From Lachnospiraceae bacterium (lineage in GTDB: Bacteria; Bacillota; Clostridia; Lachnospirales; Lachnospiraceae), in assembly GCA_910575605.1 (NCBI GenBank), contig CAJTEW010000001.1:124001-188000 (forward strand): a stretch of 64,000 nt of DNA, in the 5' to 3' direction. The notes beneath the pieces were generated by a model. It saw only the letters and a list, made by a program, of their open reading frames with translations. It was not told the DNA's origin and made no database searches. The position numbers and the translations under genes are program-made. This document shows positions 25,840 to 33,154 of this stretch, one piece after another. Position 1 is the stretch's first letter, and each line of letters opens with the position of its first letter.

Positions 25840-27522
25840 CTACTCAACTGCCAGTACATAATAATAAATCGGCTGTCCGCCAGAATGTACATCAATATCT
25901 ACATCCGGATATAATTTACCAAGCTCTTTTGTAAGAGACTGCGCCTTCTCCTCTGTTACCTCTTCCCCGTAATACAGACTGATAAGCTCCGAATCCTCAT
26001 CTACAAGCTTTCTAAGCATCTCCTTGGTTGTCTCTTCTATATCTCTCCCAACTGCAAGAATCCCATTGTCACCGATGCCCATAATGTCGCCTTCATGAAT
26101 TTCTTTGTCATCAATATGAGTATCCCGGACCGCATAGGTTACCTGTCCAGACTTTACATTTTTAATTTCATCCAGCATAGTCTCTTCATTTGAAGCTGCA
26201 TCTGCATCCGGCATAAAATTAATAATTGCAGTAATCCCCTGAGGTATGGTCTTTGTGGGGATTACAATAATATTCTTATCCTCTACAAGAGCCTTTGCCT
26301 GATTTGCCGCAAGTACAATATTCTTATTGTTAGGAAGAATAAAAATACTCTCAGCATTTACCTGCTCAATAGCATTTAGCATATCCTCTGTGCTCGGATT
26401 CATAGTCTGGCCGCCTTCAATAATATAATCAGCACCCAGCTCCTTAAAAATCTCATTCATACCCGCGCCGATAGACACCGCAATAAATCCTATAGACTTT
26501 GCCGGCGCAGATACTTTTTTCTCTTTAGCTGCCTGCTCCTTAGCCTCCTGCTCCTTAGCAATCTTCTGGGCATCCCGTATCAGCTTTTCCTCATGCTCCT
26601 CCCGCATATTGTCAATCTTCATACGGGAAAGCTGTCCATAAGTCAGCGCTCTTTGAATTGCAAGTCCCGGATCATTAGTATGCACATGTATCTTTACTAC
26701 ATCATCATCTGCTACACATACAATAGAATCACCAATAGAAGAAAGATATGCTTTAAAGTCTCTCTCCATATCCTCTGTAAATTCCTTTTCTGTCAGAATG
26801 ATAAATTCTGTACAATATCCAAACTTGATATCTGCCGTATCCCCCTCAGAAGTTTTAACACGGACAGCCCCTGCCGCCGGAGTGATAACGCTTACATCCA
26901 CTTCCTTTCCAAGAAATGCATCATAGGCTCCTTTTATAACCTCCAAAAGACCTTGTCCGCCGGAATCCACAACACCCGCTTCCTTAAGGACCGGCAGCAT
27001 CTCCGGAGTCTTTTCAAGCACTTCTGCCGCGTGACTAATAACAGCCGGAATAAATTCCTCCATATCCTCTGTCACAAGTGCCATCTCCGCCGCTTTCTCT
27101 GCAATTCCGCTTGCAACTGTAAGAATAGTGCCCTCCTTCGGCTTCATGACAGCCTTGTACGCTGTATCTCTTGCACGCTGGCAGGCTGATGCAAGAACCT
27201 CCGTATTAATCTCCTGCTCATCCCGGATTGCCTTTGTAAAGCCTCTTAAAAGCTGAGATAAAATAACACCAGAATTTCCTCTGGCACCTCTTAAGGAGCC
27301 TGAAGAAATCGCCTTGGAAAGCTCTTTCATGCCAGGGTTTTCAAGGGCGGTTACCTCCTTTGCCGCAGACATAATTGTAAGAGACATATTCGTTCCCGTA
27401 TCACCGTCAGGTACCGGAAATACATTCAGCTCATTTATATATTCCTTTTTTGCTTCAATATTTTGTGCGCCTGCAAGAAACATCTTTGCAAGCATATCTG
27501 CATTAATTGTTTTCGTAGCCAC
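25840..27522 (-). CDS. DAK2-domain kinase, YloV/FakA-like
   Basis: 560 residues. N-terminal DAK2 (dihydroxyacetone-kinase L) domain with NVFPVPDGDTGTNMSLTI, the Mg-ATP-binding aspartates, and SLRGARGNSGVILSQLLRG. Then the DegV-like/FakA C-terminal region (GFIAVSIGAGMNEIFKELGADYIIEGGQTMNPSTED). FakA phosphorylates fatty acids held by FakB, so a fatty-acid kinase role is likely. The start codon is GTG at 27522, after AGGAGGATAAAGGGAA. It follows the Asp23 gene by 20 bp, as in Bacillus yloU-yloV. Confidence 0.92.
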   Translation of the reverse strand: MATKTINADMLAKMFLAGAQNIEAKKEYINELNVFPVPDGDTGTNMSLTIMSAAKEVTALENPGMKELSKAISSGSLRGARGNSGVILSQLLRGFTKAIRDEQEINTEVLASACQRARDTAYKAVMKPKEGTILTVASGIAEKAAEMALVTEDMEEFIPAVISHAAEVLEKTPEMLPVLKEAGVVDSGGQGLLEVIKGAYDAFLGKEVDVSVITPAAGAVRVKTSEGDTADIKFGYCTEFIILTEKEFTEDMERDFKAYLSSIGDSIVCVADDDVVKIHVHTNDPGLAIQRALTYGQLSRMKIDNMREEHEEKLIRDAQKIAKEQEAKEQAAKEKKVSAPAKSIGFIAVSIGAGMNEIFKELGADYIIEGGQTMNPSTEDMLNAIEQVNAESIFILPNNKNIVLAANQAKALVEDKNIIVIPTKTIPQGITAIINFMPDADAASNEETMLDEIKNVKSGQVTYAVRDTHIDDKEIHEGDIMGIGDNGILAVGRDIEETTKEMLRKLVDEDSELISLYYGEEVTEEKAQSLTKELGKLYPDVDIDVHSGGQPIYYYVLAVE

Positions 27523-27542
27523 TTCCCTTTATCCTCCTCTTA

Positions 27543-27902
27543 CTAATCAATAGCTCTCACGCCTTCGATATAGATATTAATTTTATCAACAGGCATTCCT
27601 GCAAATTCCTCTACCTGATACTTTACATTACTGATAAGGTTCTCGGTCACCGCAGATATACTCACCCCATAAGCAACAATAATATGAAAATCAAGAGTTA
27701 CATGATTGTTATCAGAAAGACTAACCTGAATTCCCCGTGTAAGGCTTGCGCGCTTCAGAAGATGGACAAGCCCGTCCTTTACATTCACCGCTGCCATACC
27801 TACAATGCCAAAACATTCTACTGCCACTGAACCGGCATACTTAGCAATAACTTCAGGGTCAATCGTAATGATGCCGCGATCTGTACTCATACATCCTTTC
27901 AT
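27543..27902 (-). CDS. Asp23/Gls24 family protein (YloU-like)
   Basis: 119 residues. Asp23/DUF322 domain: TIDPEVIAKYAGSVAVECFGIVGMAA, then NHVTLDFHIIVAYGVSISAVTENL and VDKINIYIEGVRAID. In staphylococci Asp23 is a membrane-associated envelope-stress protein; YloU is the short paralogue linked to fatty-acid kinase genes. The start MKGCMSTD at 27902 is chosen because GGAGG lies 8 bp upstream. Confidence 0.92.
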   Translation of the reverse strand: MKGCMSTDRGIITIDPEVIAKYAGSVAVECFGIVGMAAVNVKDGLVHLLKRASLTRGIQVSLSDNNHVTLDFHIIVAYGVSISAVTENLISNVKYQVEEFAGMPVDKINIYIEGVRAID

Positions 27903-27924
27903 AAATGAAACCTCCAATTCTTCT

Positions 27925-27942
27925 ATATACTATCTAGTATAT
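27925..27942. repeat. Perfect inverted repeat in the asp23/yloU leader
   Basis: ATATACTA-TC-TAGTATAT, 8-bp arms with a 2-bp centre, between the predicted transcription start (~27956) and the ribosome site. It could be an operator or a small RNA hairpin. Confidence 0.6.
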
Positions 27943-27962
27943 TTACGCAATATATCAAAAAT

Positions 27963-27991
27963 ATTATACTCTGTTTCCCTTCATATTACAA
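27963..27991 (-). promoter_or_regulatory. Sigma-A-type promoter of the asp23-yloV-recG operon
   Basis: Minus-strand -35 TTGTAA (27991-27986), 17 bp, -10 TATAAT (27968-27963). Confidence 0.65.
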
Positions 27992-28016
27992 ATATAAAAT
28001 GCAGCGAACATGAAAA

Positions 28017-28045
28017 AACCCGGATTCCAGACTGAAATCCGGGTT
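28017..28045 (-). terminator. Terminator below rpmB
   Basis: AACCCGGATT and AATCCGGGTT form a perfect 10-bp stem with an ~9-base loop, followed on the minus strand by TTTTTTC. Confidence 0.92.
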
Positions 28046-28057
28046 TACATACCCAAC

Positions 28058-28246
28058 TTATGCACGCTCAACTTTACCTGACCTTAAGCAAGAAGTACAT
28101 ACATACATCTTCTTGGTTCCGCCGTTCTCTGTCTTAACACGAACAGACTTAACATTAGACTTCCACATCTTTGGTGTTTTTCTATTAGAGTGGCTTACAT
28201 TATTTCCAAAGTGAGCACCCTTTTCGCAAATAGCACATTTTGCCAT
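28058..28246 (-). CDS. rpmB: 50S ribosomal protein L28
   Basis: 62 residues, normal length. MAKCAICEKG and VCTSCLRSGKVERA carry two C-x2-C pairs, so this is the zinc-binding (C+) L28 form. HSNRKTPKMWKSNVKSVRV is the family core. GGAGGTGCAGTC precedes the ATG. Monocistronic, between its own promoter and a strong terminator, next to yloU-yloV as in other Firmicutes. Confidence 0.97.
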   Translation of the reverse strand: MAKCAICEKGAHFGNNVSHSNRKTPKMWKSNVKSVRVKTENGGTKKMYVCTSCLRSGKVERA

Positions 28247-28302
28247 GACTGCACCTCCTAACGCTCATATATAGCTCGACCATACGAACTCACAACACTA
28301 GT

Positions 28303-28331
28303 ATAATAACAGATGAAACGCAGAAATGCAA
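28303..28331 (-). promoter_or_regulatory. Sigma-A-type promoter of rpmB
   Basis: Minus-strand -35 TTGCAT (28331-28326), 17 bp, -10 TATTAT (28308-28303). The ~55-base leader is followed by the L28 ribosome site. Confidence 0.6.
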
Positions 28332-28354
28332 GCATTTTTTCTCATTTTCTGACA

Positions 28355-28495
28355 TTAACAGCAAAATAAGTTGTATCCTGCCAGTATACACAGAATAATA
28401 CATAGTACTTCCACAAATGTATTCGGCAGAATCAAAGCAAGAATCATACCGACAGCCACCCAGAACAAGGCAAATCCTATTACACGCTTCAGAAT
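28355..28495 (-). CDS. Small hydrophobic protein (46 aa) with apparent ATT start
   Basis: An ORF without a standard start codon reads ILKRVIGFALFWVAVGMI then LALILPNTFVEVL and ends GYNLFCC. It has two hydrophobic helices separated by LPNTF and looks like the small two-helix membrane proteins of Lachnospiraceae that begin MLKR-IGF-LFW. The stop TAA upstream in frame is only eight codons away, and no ATG, GTG or TTG lies between it and the conserved part. AAGGGGTGG sits 3-5 bases before the ATT (28495-28493), so ATT initiation is the best reading; the next codon, CTG, is the alternative. It follows ytfJ by 71 bp. Function unknown. The rest of the 320-base gap holds only the rpmB promoter and leader. 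Confidence 0.65.
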   Translation of the reverse strand: MLKRVIGFALFWVAVGMILALILPNTFVEVLCIILCILAGYNLFCC

Positions 28496-28566
28496 GTACC
28501 ACCCCTTCGGGATGATTTATTACTATCTTATGCTTCCGGTCCTGTAATCATTCCAGTTACTGCCTA

Positions 28567-28962
28567 TTATACCTCTGCTTCATCCTCATTTAAAATATCC
28601 ATAACATCATCCTCTGTTATCTTAGAACCTTTTCCAGCAGAAAATCTGTCAACAACATCAGGAACCATATCCAGAATCTTTGTAATCGTATCCTGATTCT
28701 TCACATTCACAAGCCTTGTCTGCCCATTCTGGATAACAAGAACTGCACATGGGGTCATCTTACCGCCGATACCGCCGGCCCCCTTATCCTTTTTCTCTGA
28801 CCCCCACGCACCTGCTCCAACTGCAAAGGATACGTCCACAAGCGGAAGGATAATCGTGTCTCCGATATGAATTGCATCGCCCACAACCGTCTTAGATGTA
28901 ACTACACCTTCAATTCCGTGAAACAAAGCTTCCACTGTTCCTTTAAAATTACTGTCTGTCAT
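28567..28962 (-). CDS. ytfJ: GerW-family sporulation protein (YtfJ)
   Basis: 131 residues. YtfJ/GerW family: GIEGVVTSKTVVGDAIHIGDTIILPLVDVSFAVGAGAWG and a Gly-rich GAGGIGGKMTPCAVLVI loop. In Bacillus GerW is needed for germination through the GerA receptor. The gene lies just below the DUF2953 gene, the same pair as ytfI-ytfJ. TAGGAGGAACC precedes the ATG. Confidence 0.94.
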   Translation of the reverse strand: MTDSNFKGTVEALFHGIEGVVTSKTVVGDAIHIGDTIILPLVDVSFAVGAGAWGSEKKDKGAGGIGGKMTPCAVLVIQNGQTRLVNVKNQDTITKILDMVPDVVDRFSAGKGSKITEDDVMDILNEDEAEV

Positions 28963-28985
28963 ATTTTTGGTTCCTCCTAAACTTC

Positions 28986-29954
28986 TTATAATTCAAAATT
29001 TTTAATATGCTTATATGTCATCCGTACATCTTTGCACCAGAGGAGATTAAAACACAGGATAAAGAAATAATAGCCGTGAACCTTCCCCTTTATATCAATC
29101 TCTCCTTCAAACACTCTGTTCTCAAAATCAGGGACAACATTCACATGCTCACTCAAAAATGGATACAAAATCCCAAGTCCTGCCAATACTTTCCCAGTGA
29201 TACACGGATCCTCAAACCCAAAATGTATATCTGCCGTAAGCTTCCTTGGATTCAGCCTTTTAAGGAGGTGTAAAAGCTCACCCGCTGCCTTTTTTGCAGC
29301 GCCTTTGTGGATCTCATCTGTAATAAAGTCCACAAGCCTGTCCTTCTTTTCAAGGAGCATTTTTATTTTGTTATAGAAACTTAAAAACCCATCCTTTATC
29401 TTTCGAAAAAAGGCTTTTATCTTCTCCAGGAGATCTTTAATTTTCTCAAAAAGTGTTTTCCTTTTTTCAAGAGTCTCTTCCTTATGCGAAGTACCTTCAT
29501 CTGCTTCCTTATATTCGGATTCTTCAAAAGATTTTTCTTGCCCTTTTTGAGACTCTTCCCGGCTTTCTTCGCCGCCTTTAGATATCCCTTCCTCTTTTTC
29601 AGGAATTTTCTCAGCATCTTCATGCTCTTTTCTCTCTTCTTCCATACCGAAAGGCCCTGTCTCTTCATGCTTTATTTCCTCCTTTATCTGTCCTTTCATT
29701 CTTTTTATCCATGCCGCTCTAAGCCGCCACATAAGCTTTCTTTTTTTATAATATATATCCCCGCGGATAAGATGAAAAAGCCATGTAACCGTTACCTTGA
29801 TTTTCAAAGAATCCATATTTCCATTACATGCCGCGTGCACCTCATACCGCACAGGCACAAAAAGAACAATACACATCAGTAATACTACTATTCCCAATAT
29901 TACTGCCAATATGATGCCTATTATTTTTAAAATTAAAAGTAGTATATGTAGCAT
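28986..29954 (-). CDS. DUF2953 membrane protein (YtfI-like)
   Basis: 322 residues. One N-terminal membrane helix (~5-32), then VPVRYEVHAACNG and the DUF2953 core split by a long, highly charged Glu/Lys-rich linker (~95-215, many EESREE- and EKIK-type stretches, probably coiled coil). The C-terminal core (DIHFGFEDPCITGKVLAGLGILYPFLSEHV) is the conserved part. Function unknown; linked to sporulation by its neighbour ytfJ. AGGAAGGGTAAG precedes the ATG. Confidence 0.85.
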   Translation of the reverse strand: MLHILLLILKIIGIILAVILGIVVLLMCIVLFVPVRYEVHAACNGNMDSLKIKVTVTWLFHLIRGDIYYKKRKLMWRLRAAWIKRMKGQIKEEIKHEETGPFGMEEERKEHEDAEKIPEKEEGISKGGEESREESQKGQEKSFEESEYKEADEGTSHKEETLEKRKTLFEKIKDLLEKIKAFFRKIKDGFLSFYNKIKMLLEKKDRLVDFITDEIHKGAAKKAAGELLHLLKRLNPRKLTADIHFGFEDPCITGKVLAGLGILYPFLSEHVNVVPDFENRVFEGEIDIKGKVHGYYFFILCFNLLWCKDVRMTYKHIKNFEL

Positions 29955-29955
29955 C

Positions 29956-30279
29956 TTACCCTTCCTGTTCTTTTCTTAATATATAACTGCGGATATCTGC
30001 ACCCTTTGTCTCATTATACACCACTTTTACAATTTCTTCCACCAATTCTAACGCATCTTCATAACCTTTTACAATTCCTACCACAAAAAAATCAGGTTTT
30101 GGATAATCAGGCTGTAAAAACTGGCTGCCAGAATAGATCTCTAACTGATTATTCCTGCCTTCAGGCAGGACAACAATATGGATACCAAAGTTAATCTTTC
30201 CTGTCTCAATTCTTTGTATAATCTTTTCTTTTTTCTTTTTTATATCCTCTCCCAGATAAAGATACCGGTAATACCTCAT
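29956..30279 (-). CDS. Conserved small protein of unknown function
   Basis: 107 residues, soluble, basic N-terminus (MRYYRYLYLGEDIKKKKEKII), then an alternating beta/alpha pattern (FGIHIVVLPEGRNNQLEIYSG; FFVVGIVKGYEDALELVEEIVKVV). I recognise no named family. The ATG at 30279 is preferred to one 57 bases upstream because GGGGTGAGGGT precedes it. It ends 1 bp before the DUF2953 ATG, so the two are coupled. Confidence 0.75.
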   Translation of the reverse strand: MRYYRYLYLGEDIKKKKEKIIQRIETGKINFGIHIVVLPEGRNNQLEIYSGSQFLQPDYPKPDFFVVGIVKGYEDALELVEEIVKVVYNETKGADIRSYILRKEQEG

Positions 30280-30301
30280 ACCCTCACCCCATCTTTCGTC
30301 T

Positions 30302-31837
30302 TTAATAATAATAGGAATCAAACACCTGCTTTGCAATATTCACCGCACTGGCGGTTCCGTCAGAAGACTCAATAATAACACTGATGACAAGCTCAGGATT
30401 ATCCACATTTGACATGCCGATAAACCAGGAGTGATCCTTCTCTTCATCTGAGCTGTACTCTGCTGTTCCTGTCTTTCCAGCAGCCGTATATCCTGCTCCG
30501 CTTAAGACCGATGCTGTACCGTATTGCGCAACAGAAGTCATATAATCCTTAAGCCTGGCTGCCTCATCTGGTGACATAAGCTCCTTATATTTCTCCGGTC
30601 TTGTCTTTTCAATAACATTTCCCTTATAATTAGTTACTGAATCAATTAGATAGGGCTTCATCAAAGTACCGCTGTTTGCAATTGCAGAGGTAATAAGAGC
30701 CATATGGTAAGGACTTACCTGAGTCTGTCCCTGCCCCATTGCCGTCATCATCCTGTCTCCGTCAGTCGCACCTTCCTTAAGGCGGAATTCACTCTTACTA
30801 TAAGGCAGCTCACAGGGCAGCTTTGCGTCAAACAAAAGCCCCTTTGCTGTTTCTCTAAAAGATCTGATGTCCATATTAAGTCCTATATTACAAAATGAAG
30901 TGTTACACGAATAAGCAATACTATCCCTGAAATCCACATCTCCATGTACATTTCCATTATAACAGCTAATCGTTGTATCGGCTACTGTAATATTACCTGC
31001 GCAGGAATACATATAGCTGTCATAGCCGGGATTCTCCCGCATATATTCAAGCGCAGTCACAATCTTAAAGGTAGAGCCCGGTGCATACTGTCCCTGTGTC
31101 GCTCGGTTTAAAAGAGCGCTGTTTTCGTCATCCGTGCTTAAATAGTCCCAGTTTTCCTCCACACTTCCCGGATCAAAATCCGGCTTGGAGACCATGGCAA
31201 GAGTCTTTCCAGTACTTGGCTCCATAACAACAACTGCACCCTTATAGCTGCCCAGCGCATCATAGGCTGCCTCCTGAAGTCCTGCATCCAAAGTTGTCAC
31301 CACATTATCCCCTATATTCTTCTTATCCTGGAATTCGTTTTTCAGCTTTTCCAGAAAAAATGCATTAGAAGTTAAAAGCTCAAAATTAGCCAGCGACTCA
31401 ATTCCTGTCTTTCCCTGAGCCGTGTAGCCTGCCACATGAGCGAACATATTTCCAAAAGGATACTCTCTTACCTCTGTTCCGTCCTCTGCCACGTTTGTCT
31501 GTGCAATAACCTGTCCGTTCCTGTCAAGAATCTTTCCTCTTACCACACGGTCAGCAAAGGAGTCCTGCCTGGCATTATAAGGGCTCCTTACAATTTCACG
31601 CCCTCTTACCAGATTGAAATAGGAAATATATCCCATCATAACAATAAAAAGTGCCACAAACACATAGGTTACCCTAGCGAACTCTTTGTTCCCTGTACGC
31701 CTTTTCTTTGCGGCCCTCCGGTCGTCGCGGTTTGCTTCTCTTCTCTCCCTGCGGGACATCTTTCTCTTCTCTTCTTTTCTTTTTCTCCTCCTGTCCGCCT
31801 CTCTTTGTTCGTAACCGTTCCTTTTTTCTTCTCTCAA
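30302..31837 (-). CDS. Penicillin-binding protein (class B-like transpeptidase)
   Basis: Up to 511 residues. A very basic cytoplasmic N-terminus (~1-52), one membrane helix (~54-76), a dimerisation domain, and the transpeptidase with STFK (catalytic Ser), SCNTSF (SxN motif) and KTGTAEYSS (KTG motif). It cross-links peptidoglycan, probably with the adjacent SEDS glycosyltransferase; the pair resembles Firmicute PbpA/FtsW. The start is uncertain: TTG at 31837 after GAGGAAGAAGATA, or ATG at 31759 with a weaker site. Either choice overlaps the RodA/FtsW gene (164 or 86 bp). Confidence 0.9.
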   Translation of the reverse strand: MREEKRNGYEQREADRRRKRKEEKRKMSRRERREANRDDRRAAKKRRTGNKEFARVTYVFVALFIVMMGYISYFNLVRGREIVRSPYNARQDSFADRVVRGKILDRNGQVIAQTNVAEDGTEVREYPFGNMFAHVAGYTAQGKTGIESLANFELLTSNAFFLEKLKNEFQDKKNIGDNVVTTLDAGLQEAAYDALGSYKGAVVVMEPSTGKTLAMVSKPDFDPGSVEENWDYLSTDDENSALLNRATQGQYAPGSTFKIVTALEYMRENPGYDSYMYSCAGNITVADTTISCYNGNVHGDVDFRDSIAYSCNTSFCNIGLNMDIRSFRETAKGLLFDAKLPCELPYSKSEFRLKEGATDGDRMMTAMGQGQTQVSPYHMALITSAIANSGTLMKPYLIDSVTNYKGNVIEKTRPEKYKELMSPDEAARLKDYMTSVAQYGTASVLSGAGYTAAGKTGTAEYSSDEEKDHSWFIGMSNVDNPELVISVIIESSDGTASAVNIAKQVFDSYYY

Positions 31838-33146
31838 TATCTTCTTCCTCGTCTTCCCTTAATATATACAGTCCCTGAATAATCGCAAACATAATAATCG
31901 TACTAAGTAATGAGCTTCCGCCATAGCTTACAAGGGGAAGTGTTACACCAGTATGGGGAATAAACTTTGTCACCCCCCCTATCGTGAGAAAAACCTGAAA
32001 GATATAACAGGTTCCAAGTCCTAAGGCAACCAGCTTATAAAACAAGGTATGAAGCTGCATGGCAATATTTAAAAACATAACATAGCAGCTTACGCATATT
32101 AGAATAATACACAAAGCAAAAATCAGTCCCATCTCCTCTGAAATAGCCGAGAAGATTAAATCTGACTCCACAACAGGAATGGTCTCCGGGGAACCTTGGT
32201 AAAGTCCCATTCCAAACCAGCTTCCTGTGGCAATGGCAAATAAAGACTGCGCCACCTGATACCCTCCGTTGTCATAGGCAGCAAAGGGATCCTTCCATGC
32301 AAGCACCCGCACCCGCACATGATTAAACAAGTGATACGCTGCAACCGATGCCACACTGCCTGCCCCAAGGCCTGCCGCAATATAAAGCGGCTGTCTCGCA
32401 GCCACATACAACATGGTAAGATACACAACAAAAATAATAAGCGCTGCTCCTAGATCCTTGGATGCCACCAGAATCAGCACATGAAATGCTGCAATCCCTG
32501 TTGTAACAACAATATTTTTAAACTCCATGGAAGCCTTAAAGCTGGAAGCTGCAAAAAAAACAAATACAATCTTTACAAGCTCTGACGGCTGGATATTGAT
32601 TCCGGCAATCTCAAAACCAAGCATGGCACCGTTGGACACCCTCCCCACAATGATAACTGCAGCAAGAGATACAATTCCTACAATAGCATAAAGCTTACGC
32701 CACTCAGAAAGAAACTTAAACTTACGGATCATTACCGGTATGACAAGACTAATGGCAATGGCCGCCGCAGAAATTACAAACTGCTTTACAGCTGTTCCGT
32801 AATCCAGCCGCGTAAGCATAATCATACCAATGCACAGAAGCATGCACATATTATTAATAACAAGCCTTGACACCTTCGGATAAATATTTGTATATAAAAT
32901 AATCGCAGCGCCAAACAGCACTACCTGCATCAGGTAGAAAGCTAAAAGCTTTATATCCTCTGTTTCCAGATACATAACAACATAGGCATCCAGCTGTATT
33001 AAAAACATCAGTATATTCTGCTGAAGCAGAATACTCTTCTTTTTATCAGGGTCCTGATATCCGAAAACACTAAAACAGAGGAATGTATACATTGTTCCCA
33101 ATATAATAATCAGATATTTCGATAATTCTACAATAATATTTACCAA
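31674..33146 (-). CDS. SEDS-family peptidoglycan glycosyltransferase (RodA/FtsW)
   Basis: 490 residues, about ten or eleven membrane helices. Family motifs include MLGFEIAGINIQPSELVKI, KDLGAALIIFVVYLTMLY, and the C-terminal PHTGVTLPLVSYGGSSLLST. It polymerises lipid II at the membrane. The start is TTG at 33146 after AGGTGAAGGT. The last ~65 residues form a Glu/Lys/Arg-rich tail (EDEEEDIERRKKERLR on) read in a different frame from the basic start of the downstream PBP; such a tail is unusual for SEDS proteins. RodA or FtsW cannot be fixed from sequence. Confidence 0.92.
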   Translation of the reverse strand: MVNIIVELSKYLIIILGTMYTFLCFSVFGYQDPDKKKSILLQQNILMFLIQLDAYVVMYLETEDIKLLAFYLMQVVLFGAAIILYTNIYPKVSRLVINNMCMLLCIGMIMLTRLDYGTAVKQFVISAAAIAISLVIPVMIRKFKFLSEWRKLYAIVGIVSLAAVIIVGRVSNGAMLGFEIAGINIQPSELVKIVFVFFAASSFKASMEFKNIVVTTGIAAFHVLILVASKDLGAALIIFVVYLTMLYVAARQPLYIAAGLGAGSVASVAAYHLFNHVRVRVLAWKDPFAAYDNGGYQVAQSLFAIATGSWFGMGLYQGSPETIPVVESDLIFSAISEEMGLIFALCIILICVSCYVMFLNIAMQLHTLFYKLVALGLGTCYIFQVFLTIGGVTKFIPHTGVTLPLVSYGGSSLLSTIIMFAIIQGLYILREDEEEDIERRKKERLRTKRGGQEEKKKRREEKDVPQGEKRSKPRRPEGRKEKAYREQRVR

Positions 33147-33154
33147 ACCTTCAC

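Noticed and set aside
28290-28502. 70-residue ORF starting GTG in the gap before rpmB
   Set aside because: It is out of frame with the hydrophobic 46-residue ORF on the same strand, has no recognisable pattern, and runs through the rpmB promoter.
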